The notes under the pieces are model-generated. The model had not been told where the DNA came from, searched no databases, and saw only the letters and a program-made list of their open reading frames with translations. A DNA stretch of 11,966 nucleotides. It comes from Candidatus Delongbacteria bacterium. GTDB lineage: Bacteria; CAIWAD01; BS150m-G50. The stretch covers positions 1-11,966 of the forward strand of contig JADHUQ010000058.1 of NCBI GenBank assembly GCA_016784425.1, given 5' to 3'. Position numbers and translations under genes: made by a program. Every line of letters starts with the position of its first letter. The stretch's first letter is position 1. This document shows, in pieces, positions 1-5,841 of this stretch.

Positions 1-1758
1 ATCAGCGGCGTTGCCCAGGCACAGTATCAGGTAGGCGATCAGGTAACGACTAATTTCACTTTACAGGATGTGTATGGTGAAACTCATTCCCTGAACGACT
101 ACCAGGGCCAATGTGTTCTGATTAATTTCTTCGCCTGCTGGTGACCAACCTGTGGTACGGAGGCTCCGCACCTACAGGAATTCCAGGACGAGTTTGAAGA
201 TCGGAATGTCAAAGTGATAATGGTGGATGTAGACAACGACGAAGACCCCAACTTCGTGCTGGGTTGGTTGAATAGCCATGGTGTTACTACGGTTACCTGC
301 CTGGTTTACGGTAGTTCCACTTATGGTCCTTTCGGAGACGGCTATATTCCCTATAATGTGTTCCTCGATACTGATTTCATTGTACGCTTTACCGATAGCG
401 GCTACAGCCAGGCAAGCTACAACACCTGGGCCAGTCTGGTCGATCAATATGCTATCGATTACGACTATCCTTTGATCCAGGACATGACCTGGGAAATGAC
501 CGACGACGGCAATGACGACAACCATCCCGACGCTGGTGAGAACTGCACCGTGACTTTTACTGTCAGCAATTTCGATGGTTGTGCTGAAGCAGTGAACGTG
601 ACCGGTGAACTTTTCAACGATGACCCCGCAATAGATATCACCAATCCTTATTGCACCTTTCCCGATATTCCGGGTGGTGACACCGTCAATTCGACAACAG
701 TTGAGTTTTATGTCGACGCGGGGTTGGAACCGCATCAGTCAACTTTCTGGCTTACTGTCTTTGCCGACAACCTGCCAGCGCCACGAGTGTTCGAGTTTAC
801 ACTCGGTCTGGGGCGCGCCAGCTGGCTGGTGGTAGACGATGACGGCGGTGATGATGATGTCGAGTGGATCGTCAGCAGTTTTGAAAATATGGACATGTAT
901 GTTGATGTCTGGGACGGTAGTGTGCCTGTTAACGGCGAAACCATGAGCAACTATGAAATCGTGTTCTGGGCTACCGGTATCAATCAAAGCACTCTTGATT
1001 TAGACGAACAAGCCGCGGTTATCGAGTACCTGGATGGTGGCGGAAACCTGCTGCTTTCCAGCCAGTACCTGGGTGAAGAGCTCGGTGGCACCGCTTTCTT
1101 CAGCGATGTCCTCCACGCTGAACACACTACCGACAACATGCAATACAGCTGGGTCGACGGTATCGCCGGTACTCCGATCGCTGACGGGATGGGATTCCTC
1201 CTGGCTGGATCTGGCAATGGTGCAGCCAACAGTGTCTCCCCCAGCGCCATGAATCCAATCGCACCCGCAGTCGCTTTTCTGGAATACGCCGATCAGAGTG
1301 AGTATGCCGGTACGTTGTATGATAACGGCAGCTCCCGGGTCATCTATATGGGTTTCCCGGTTGAAGCTATCGGCGGTCTGGCCGGAACCAATACCCGCGA
1401 TGAATTCCTGGAGGCTGTGTGCGAGTGGTTCAACTCTTCTGAGGCTGTTACCGATCAAGCTTTGGTAACAATACCGGAGCAATTCGTGATGGCTCGCGCC
1501 TACCCGAACCCGTTCAACCCGGTCACCAATCTGGAGATCACTCTGGAGGCAGATGCTTCAGTACAGCTGACCTACTACGATGTACGGGGAGCGGAAGTTC
1601 ACTCACAGTCCCTGTCATTGCTGACAGCCGGCACCCACAACATCGAATTCAGTGGCGCCAACCTGGCCAGTGGTATTTATTTCCTGAGCCTGGACGCCCA
1701 GCGCCTGCTGGATGGACAGCATCAGCTGCAACAGCTGAAGCTAAACCTGATCAAGTAG
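1..1758 (+). CDS. Secreted selenoprotein: TlpA-like thioredoxin (UxxC) fused to Ig-like, amidotransferase-like and C-terminal sorting domains (5' partial)
   Basis: Frame 1 is open from base 1 to the TAG at 1756-1758 (585 codons) except for one TGA at codon 48. Codons 1-7 (ISGVAQA, then QYQVGD) look like the end of a signal peptide, so probably only 15-25 residues lie upstream. Codons about 10-155 form a TlpA/AhpC-type thioredoxin fold: 'VLINFFACW-TGA-PTCGTEAPHLQEF' replaces the usual WCxxC, and YIPYNVFLD (codon 116 on) supplies the cis-proline loop. The TGA therefore sits at the catalytic cysteine and is read as selenocysteine (UPTC). Codons about 160-270 are an acidic Ig/CARDB-like beta domain. 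Codons about 272-478 begin WLVVDDDGGDDD and contain a YLDGGGNLLLSSQ segment typical of GATase1/ThuA-like folds, but no catalytic triad is evident. Codons about 498-585 (AYPNPFNPVT to the end) are a FlgD/Por-type sorting domain. Inferred role: exported thiol-disulfide or peroxide redox enzyme, substrate unknown. A simple stop codon is less likely because frame and homology continue unbroken. Confidence 0.85.
142..144 (+). other. In-frame UGA predicted to encode selenocysteine
   Basis: TGA lies in frame between the Trp of the thioredoxin W-C-x-x-C motif and Pro-Thr-Cys. It occupies exactly the position of the nucleophilic cysteine, the classic Cys/Sec exchange site. Coding sequence with thioredoxin character continues on both sides, and a SECIS-like hairpin begins four bases after the codon. 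Two other genes in the window stop at TGA, which argues against global reassignment of TGA. Confirmation needs selA, selB, selC and selD in the genome; none of them lies in this window. Confidence 0.85.
149..178 (+). promoter_or_regulatory. bSECIS-like hairpin for selenocysteine insertion
   Basis: Bases 149-153 (CCTGT) pair with 174-178 (ACAGG), and 154-156 (GGT) pair with 170-172 (ACC), leaving T173 bulged. After an A157/C169 mismatch, 158-161 (CGGA) pair with 165-168 (TCCG) around the apical loop GGC (162-164). Seventeen bases separate the UGA from the loop, and the first loop base is G. Both agree with known bacterial SECIS rules (short apical loop, G among its first two bases, 16-37 nt from UGA). 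The hairpin lies inside the coding sequence, as bacterial SECIS elements do, and would bind SelB. Folding was done by eye. Confidence 0.8.
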
Positions 1759-1781
1759 AATGTGATGTATCATATGCTTAT

Positions 1782-1815
1782 AAAAAGCCCCGGTTTGCAC
1801 CGGGGCTTTTTGTTT
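1782..1815 (+). terminator. Bidirectional intrinsic terminator between convergent genes
   Basis: A perfect 12-bp stem pairs AAAAAGCCCCGG (1782-1793) with CCGGGGCTTTTT (1800-1811) around a six-base loop, ending in T-rich sequence to 1815. It starts 23 bases after the selenoprotein stop. The A-tract on the other arm makes it usable on the minus strand too, where it would stop proS transcripts. Confidence 0.93.
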
Positions 1816-1826
1816 CCGCAATATCC

Positions 1827-1853
1827 AAGAACAGCGGCGTAGCCGGTGTTCTT
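1827..1853. repeat. Stem-loop in the convergent intergenic region
   Basis: AAGAACA (1827-1833) pairs with TGTTCTT (1847-1853), and CGGC (1835-1838) pairs with GCCG (1842-1845) around the triloop GTA, with a G/G mismatch between the two stems. There is no T-run after it, so it is not a textbook terminator. It may protect 3' ends or be a REP-like palindrome; no second copy is visible in the window. Confidence 0.6.
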
Positions 1854-1859
1854 CAAGCG

Positions 1860-1882
1860 CAACCTGACCGCAGGGCAGGTTG
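1860..1882. repeat. Second stem-loop in the convergent intergenic region
   Basis: CAACCTG (1860-1866) pairs perfectly with CAGGTTG (1876-1882) around a nine-base loop. It follows the previous hairpin by six bases and precedes a repeated terminator arm at 1896-1910. Function unknown. Confidence 0.55.
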
Positions 1883-1895
1883 AGCCATACAAGCA

Positions 1896-1910
1896 GGGGC
1901 TTTTTGTTTC
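1896..1910 (+). repeat. Direct repeat of the terminator 3' arm
   Basis: GGGGCTTTTTGTTTC at 1896-1910 exactly repeats 1802-1816, offset by 94 bases. The second copy has no adjacent complementary arm of its own. It could be the remnant of a duplicated terminator, or it could pair long-range with AAAAAGCCCC at 1782-1791. Confidence 0.7.
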
Positions 1911-1961
1911 ACACGATCTCTGCAGGCCTGATGAATGTGCTTATCAGCAATGTATCACGCG

Positions 1962-3668
1962 CTAGAGATTTGTCAGCAGTTCCTGTAGCTTTGCCACCAC
2001 CGCTTCCGGTTCGACAAGCAACCTCTCCCCACTACGACGGATCTTTACTTCGACTTTCCCCTCCGCCATTGTGCGATCACCAAGGATAACCTGTAACGGA
2101 AAACCGAGCAGGTCCGCATCCTTCATCTTGAAGCCGCCCCGCAGCGGACGATCGTCGTAAACTGCAGTCAATCCTGCGGTTCGCAAATCGTCATAGATCT
2201 TACCGGCAAGTTGCACAGCAGATTCATTCTTAGCGTTCAGTGGTACTACGTGCACCTGGTAAGGAGTCAGAGCCCTGTTCCAGATAATACCGTTCTCGTC
2301 ATGATTCTGCTCGATATACGTAGCCAGCATGCGACCGACACCAATACCGTAGGAACCCATGATGATCGGTTGCTCTTTCCCGCTCTCGTCAAGAAAAGTC
2401 GCCCCCATGGCGGAGGAATACTTGGTACCCAATTTGAAAATGTGACCAATCTCTATCGCCCGGATAATGCTGAGCGGTTGTCCACAATTTGGACAGGGCT
2501 CATCCGCCTTGACCGTAATCAGATCGTGAAATTCCGCCCGGTCCAGATCACGCGCCACATCGACACCACTGATATGGAAATCCTCCTTCAGGGCGCCGGT
2601 AACCATGCCACACCGCCCCTGCAGGCGGTTATCAGCCAGTACTTTTATATTGTCCGGTAATCCGACTGCGCCCAGGTAGCCAACCGGTGTGCCGGTGTGA
2701 GACAGAACCTCTTCCGGTTCCGCCTGGCGGAAAAGAGCTCCCAGTTGCGCCTCCAGCTTGCTTTCATTGATCTCGTCACAACCTGTGACACAGACCAGGA
2801 TCGGCTGGTCGTCAGCAATGTAGAGGATCGATTTGATGAAGTTGTCGGGCTCCTGCTGCAGGAAAGCAGCCACCTCTTCGATAGTGCCATGCCCGGGAGT
2901 AGCGACCTCTTTCAGCTCGACAGGCTGATCTGAACGGCTTTCATAGCTCTGACCGCTGACGGCAATCTCGAGATTGGCGGCGTAATCACAAGCGTTGCAA
3001 AGCACACAGGTATCCTCACCCGCATCCGATTCGGCCATGAACTCCTGCGAACCGGACCCTCCCATCAGACCGCTGGAAGCGCCCACCACGAAATACTCGA
3101 TCCCGACCCGTCCAAAGATGCTGCAATAGGATGCATGTTGCCGGTTGTAACTCTCATCGAGACTCTGCTCGGTAGCGTTGAGAGAGTAGGCGTCTTTCAT
3201 GATAAACTGGCGGGTGCGTAACTCACCGGAACGGGGACGTGGCTCGTCACGAAATTTGGTCTGGATCTGGTACCACATCTGCGGTAACTGTTTGTAGGAG
3301 CGGATCTCTCCACGTGCCACGCTGCAGATAATCTCCTCGTGCGTCGGTGCCAGAGCCAGGGTGCGCCCCTTACGATCGGTGACCCGGAACATCTCCCCGC
3401 CAAAGTCGCTGTTGCGGCCGGTTTCATCCCACAACTCGATCGGATTGATCGCAGGCAGCTGGAATTCCTGACCACCGATGGCGTCCTGTTCCTCCCGAAT
3501 GATGTCGATTACATTGCGGGCGGCCCGCCAGCCCAGTGGCAGATAGGAATAAATACCGGCAGCCAGCGGGCGGATCAGGCCAGCACGCAGCATTAACTGG
3601 TGGCTGGGGATGACAGCGTCGGCCGGCACCTCTTTCAGGGTGGGTGTGAAGTTCTCGCTTAAACGCAT
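1962..3668 (-). CDS. proS: Prolyl-tRNA synthetase (bacterial type with editing domain)
   Basis: This class II aminoacyl-tRNA synthetase charges tRNA-Pro with proline in the cytoplasm. The 568-residue product is close to the 572 residues of the E. coli enzyme and opens with MRLSENFTPTLKEVPADA. The motif 1 region (GIYSYLPLGWR) lies near residue 38, TxEE (APTHEEI) at 107-113, and motif 2 (FRDEPRPRSGELRTRQFIMKD) at 139-159. The INS cis-editing domain spans about 228-400 and contains the FIKS lysine at 279 needed for deacylating Ala-tRNA-Pro. Motif 3 (GSYGIGVGRML) is at 438-448. The C-terminal anticodon-binding domain contains YDDRPLRGGFKMKDADLLG, where family members more often have DDR.ERPGVKFKDADLIG, a mild divergence. 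The ATG at 3668 is preceded six bases upstream by the Shine-Dalgarno AAGAAGG (complement of 3675-3681). It stands alone and converges on the selenoprotein gene. Confidence 0.97.
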   Translation of the reverse strand: MRLSENFTPTLKEVPADAVIPSHQLMLRAGLIRPLAAGIYSYLPLGWRAARNVIDIIREEQDAIGGQEFQLPAINPIELWDETGRNSDFGGEMFRVTDRKGRTLALAPTHEEIICSVARGEIRSYKQLPQMWYQIQTKFRDEPRPRSGELRTRQFIMKDAYSLNATEQSLDESYNRQHASYCSIFGRVGIEYFVVGASSGLMGGSGSQEFMAESDAGEDTCVLCNACDYAANLEIAVSGQSYESRSDQPVELKEVATPGHGTIEEVAAFLQQEPDNFIKSILYIADDQPILVCVTGCDEINESKLEAQLGALFRQAEPEEVLSHTGTPVGYLGAVGLPDNIKVLADNRLQGRCGMVTGALKEDFHISGVDVARDLDRAEFHDLITVKADEPCPNCGQPLSIIRAIEIGHIFKLGTKYSSAMGATFLDESGKEQPIIMGSYGIGVGRMLATYIEQNHDENGIIWNRALTPYQVHVVPLNAKNESAVQLAGKIYDDLRTAGLTAVYDDRPLRGGFKMKDADLLGFPLQVILGDRTMAEGKVEVKIRRSGERLLVEPEAVVAKLQELLTNL

Positions 3669-3674
3669 TGATGA

Positions 3675-3681
3675 CCTTCTT
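3675..3681 (-). promoter_or_regulatory. Ribosome binding site of proS
   Basis: The minus strand reads AAGAAGG, a good Shine-Dalgarno, six bases before the ATG at 3668-3666. It fixes the start codon of proS. Confidence 0.8.
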
Positions 3682-3754
3682 TACTGATGATAAAACAGGG
3701 AAGAGCTCTATCCTCCCTGATGCAGCGGTTGCAGCGCTGGTTCTGCGAAGCAGA

Positions 3755-3783
3755 AGCTTAGCCAGAACGTCTCACGATGTCAA
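3755..3783 (-). promoter_or_regulatory. Sigma-70-type promoter of proS
   Basis: On the minus strand a consensus -35 TTGACA (complement of 3778-3783) is followed after 17 bases by TAAGCT (complement of 3755-3760) as -10. Transcription would start near 3748, giving a leader of about 80 bases. A palindrome (TTCTGC-GAA-GCAGAA, 3741-3755) covers the presumed start site, and a CAGGGA/TCCCTG inverted repeat (3696-3719) lies in the leader. Confidence 0.65.
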
Positions 3784-4010
3784 CAGATTAGTATTTCCCG
3801 AATAAGTATCCGCTACTTCATTTCCATTCCATATACGAAATAGTTGCTCCCAACGGGCTGTCGCCAGCTTAAAAACATGTTAAACCTGGTATCACTCTTA
3901 GTTAATCAACCCCGGAATTGGCCCCCCAAAGGGACGCTTTTACCCGGTGCGTATACCCCCGGAGCGGTTTTGGGATTCAGGTAAAAAGGAAGATGATCGC
4001 GCCAACGGTA
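3784..4010. other. Intergenic region between proS and tRNA-Arg, no gene seen
   Basis: This is most of the roughly 400-base space between the divergent proS and tRNA-Arg genes. Apart from the two promoters at its ends I see no convincing coding frame, RNA gene or repeat. A reading frame covering 3918-4166 runs straight through the tRNA and has no protein character. Confidence 0.5.
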
Positions 4011-4014
4011 TATC

Positions 4015-4044
4015 TTGACTATAGGAAGGGAGGGAGTGTAATAT
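4015..4044 (+). promoter_or_regulatory. Promoter of the tRNA-Arg gene
   Basis: TTGACT (4015-4020) and TAATAT (4039-4044) are separated by 18 bases, a near-consensus sigma-70 pair. Transcription would begin near 4051, about 24 bases before the mature tRNA 5' end, a typical precursor leader. Confidence 0.7.
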
Positions 4045-4074
4045 TACAGCCGGCTGACGCAGCCGCCATCTTCT

Positions 4075-4146
4075 GCCCCCGTAGCTCAGTGGATAGAGCT
4101 CTGGCCTCCGGAGCCGGGCGCGTAGGTTCGATTCCTACCGGGGGTA
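4075..4146 (+). tRNA. tRNA-Arg, anticodon CCG
   Basis: A complete cloverleaf folds by eye. The acceptor GCCCCCG (4075-4081) pairs with CGGGGGT (4139-4145), with a G-U first pair. The D stem is GCTC/GAGC. The anticodon stem CTGGC/GCCGG encloses the loop CTCCGGA with anticodon CCG at 4108-4110. The variable loop has four bases, and the T stem GTAGG/CCTAC closes the loop TTCGATT. The discriminator is A4146. CCA is not encoded and must be added after transcription. It reads CGG arginine codons; the anticodon loop is identical to that of E. coli tRNA-Arg(CCG). Confidence 0.96.
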
Positions 4147-4187
4147 TTCGACTCTGGGATTTCTGAAATCACTGCCACGTCTCATCG

Positions 4188-4227
4188 CTTGATGCAGCCC
4201 GGAAGGGCAGCATCAAGTCACTTTTTC
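4188..4227 (+). terminator. Intrinsic terminator after tRNA-Arg
   Basis: CTTGATGC (4188-4195) pairs with GCATCAAG (4210-4217). Inside it, GCCC/GGGC closes the GNRA-type tetraloop GGAA (4201-4204), with an A/A mismatch between the stems. CACTTTTT follows. It lies 41 bases after the tRNA and would end its transcript. Confidence 0.8.
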
Positions 4228-4230
4228 CAT

Positions 4231-4491
4231 TTAAGGTACAAACTTATGTCCCGCCACGCCCTCTGCCTGTAGCAGAACCAACTGTTCAACCAAGAATAGC
4301 TTGACATATCATCCTGGTTTGTGAAAAAGTTGGTTTCATGGTTGTGGGTACCTGCACCTTAGCCTTCCACGGCTTCCGCGCAGCAGTGGCGATATTGGTT
4401 TATGGATTCACTTTCTGATTAATTTGCTTAGTTTGTCTGAACAGTCTTCATTCTGGTCGGCACACGCTGTTAATTTGACAGTTGAAGAGTT
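4231..4491. other. Leader region upstream of the EamA permease gene, nothing firm identified
   Basis: This is the rest of a 345-base gap between the tRNA-Arg gene and the permease start. A TTGACA at 4301-4306 has no acceptable -10 at 16-18 bases, so no promoter is called. No coding frame with protein character or RNA structure stands out. Confidence 0.4.
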
Positions 4492-5388
4492 ATGAAAACA
4501 CAAACGTTGAAATCGAATTCGCTGCTCTTTGTATCAGCGATGATATGGGGATTCGCTTTCGTTGCTCAGCGTGCAGGCATGGAGCACGTTGGACCGTTCA
4601 TGTTTAACGCTGCACGATTCGCTTTGGGAGGTATCTCGCTGATCCCGCTTTTGCTGTTCAACCGCAACAGAGCTCCTTCCGAAAAAACTCCTCCACCAGC
4701 TGCAGGAAGAGCGATTATCTCCGGCGGAATACTGGCCGGACTGGCTCTTTTCATGGGTATCTCTTTTCAACAACTGGGAATTGTGCACACAACCGCTGGT
4801 AAAGCAGGTTTTATCACCGGTCTGTATGTCGTAGTGGTTCCAATTCTGGGATTAATCTGGAAGCAATCCCCAGGTTCTGGAACCTGGTTCGGAGCAGTTT
4901 GTGCCGTGGTTGGTCTCTACTTCCTGAGCTTTACCGAGAGTTTTACCATGTCTTTCGGAGACCTGCTGGTACTGATTGGCATGTTTTTCTGGGCACTGCA
5001 CGTCCACGTCATCGATTACTACACCACTCGGATTGACTCAATCCAGCTGGCATTTATGCAGTTCGTATTATGTGCCATGCTCAGTTTTATCATCTCGCTA
5101 TTTGTGGAAGTAACAACATTTCAAGGAGTTATCGACGCAGCCATTCCGATCCTGTATGCTGGAGTTTTATCCGTCGGGGTGGCGTTCACGTTGCAGGTTG
5201 TCGCACAACGGGAGGCTCACCCGGCTCACGCCGCAATCATCCTGAGCCTGGAAGCTGTTTTTGCCGTTCTGGGTGGCTGGCTGATACTTGGAGAAACACT
5301 CGCTCTGCGTGGATTCGTTGGCTGTGCATTCATGCTCGTCGGAATGTTGTTATCCCAATTGAATTTCAGGGCAGCCAGAAGTTCCTGA
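4492..5388 (+). CDS. EamA-family (DMT superfamily) inner-membrane transporter
   Basis: The 298-residue hydrophobic protein has about ten membrane spans arranged as two EamA repeats (roughly residues 8-147 and 155-292), the normal size for the drug/metabolite transporter superfamily (COG0697 type). Diagnostic stretches are MIWGFAFVAQRAGMEHVGP near the N terminus, TTAGKAGFITGLYVVVVPI at about 100-118, and HPAHAAIILSLEAVFAVLGG at 243-262 followed by the conserved GE in LILGETL. Members export or import amino acids, nucleosides or other small metabolites; the substrate cannot be told from sequence. The ATG is preceded by only a weak, close Shine-Dalgarno (GAAGAG, 4484-4489). The gene is isolated: a terminator precedes it and 450 bases of non-coding DNA follow, so no partner suggests its job. 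It stops at TGA, showing that TGA is a genuine stop in this genome. Confidence 0.93.
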   Translation: MKTQTLKSNSLLFVSAMIWGFAFVAQRAGMEHVGPFMFNAARFALGGISLIPLLLFNRNRAPSEKTPPPAAGRAIISGGILAGLALFMGISFQQLGIVHTTAGKAGFITGLYVVVVPILGLIWKQSPGSGTWFGAVCAVVGLYFLSFTESFTMSFGDLLVLIGMFFWALHVHVIDYYTTRIDSIQLAFMQFVLCAMLSFIISLFVEVTTFQGVIDAAIPILYAGVLSVGVAFTLQVVAQREAHPAHAAIILSLEAVFAVLGGWLILGETLALRGFVGCAFMLVGMLLSQLNFRAARSS

Positions 5389-5414
5389 GACAATATTACA
5401 CTGTAACACAAACC

Positions 5415-5480
5415 CCAGCTGTCATTCTGGTGCATGAAATTCAGGGTCAATGCGAACGGATGCACCTCAGATCGAGCTGG
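5415..5480. repeat. Nested inverted repeat downstream of the permease gene
   Basis: CCAGCT (5415-5420) pairs with AGCTGG (5475-5480). After symmetric eight-base gaps, GGTGCAT (5429-5435) pairs with ATGCACC (5460-5466) around a 24-base loop. There is no T-run, so it is not an obvious terminator. It may be a structured 3' UTR or a protein-binding site. Confidence 0.45.
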
Positions 5481-5686
5481 AATTCCAGTAACTGGGGGAG
5501 CGGTACTGAGTTTCATACCTGACCCGAGCAAAATACTGTCAGAGCTCTTTTCCCGCGTTGCAGGCGTCGGCAAGCTCATATCGCCGCTACAATTCGGCTG
5601 CATCTACCCACACCCGTATTTATTTCCGGCTTGACCTGCTCGCAAACGTTGAAATACTTCCAACCTGTGCAAATCGATTAGAGTTG
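5481..5686. other. Intergenic DNA, no gene identified
   Basis: This is part of the 453 bases separating the permease and the DUF5916 gene. The short open frames here lack any protein-like composition, start signal or continuity. Only the inverted repeat before it and the promoter after it are distinctive. Confidence 0.45.
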
Positions 5687-5716
5687 TTGGAGAATTCGCA
5701 GTTTCGGCCGTATACT
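5687..5716 (+). promoter_or_regulatory. Likely promoter of the CBM9-DUF5916 gene
   Basis: TTGGAG (5687-5692) and TATACT (5711-5716) are 18 bases apart and resemble sigma-70 -35 and -10 boxes. The predicted start near 5723 gives a leader of about 120 bases. Confidence 0.5.
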
Positions 5717-5831
5717 TTAGATACCGATACACCTCACCTTTCTAAAAAACTTTTACCGCAGTTCCTATCTCACAGTCACCAGGACAGCTGACATCTGTTG
5801 CAGCAGGTTAGTCTTTACACCATCTACCCGT

Positions 5832-5838
5832 GAGGAGG
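5832..5838 (+). promoter_or_regulatory. Ribosome binding site deciding the start of the DUF5916 gene
   Basis: GAGGAGG precedes the ATG at 5842; counting from the first GAGG the spacing is six bases. The frame also allows GTG at 5830, which would lie within the Shine-Dalgarno region, and ATG at 5884, which would remove the arginines before the hydrophobic core. ATG 5842 fits best. Confidence 0.65.
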
Positions 5839-5841
5839 AAC

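Noticed and set aside
142..144. TGA as a true stop or evidence of a pseudogene, with the downstream gene starting at GTG 214
   Set aside because: The downstream start would cut a thioredoxin fold in half, has no ribosome site, and ignores the SECIS-like hairpin and the exact Cys position of the TGA.
172..735. 187-residue minus-strand open frame
   Set aside because: It is antisense to the thioredoxin and Ig-like coding sequence, which has clear homology; the antisense product shows no domain.
3669..3750. T-box riboswitch in the proS leader
   Set aside because: The leader is only about 80 bases and lacks the T-box sequence and specifier stem; the hairpins seen are too small.
3918..4166. 82-residue plus-strand open frame
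   Set aside because: It reads through the whole tRNA-Arg gene and its promoter, and the protein has no recognisable character.
4301..4329. Promoter for the permease based on TTGACA at 4301
   Set aside because: The bases 16-18 positions downstream (GAAAAAG) do not resemble a -10 box.
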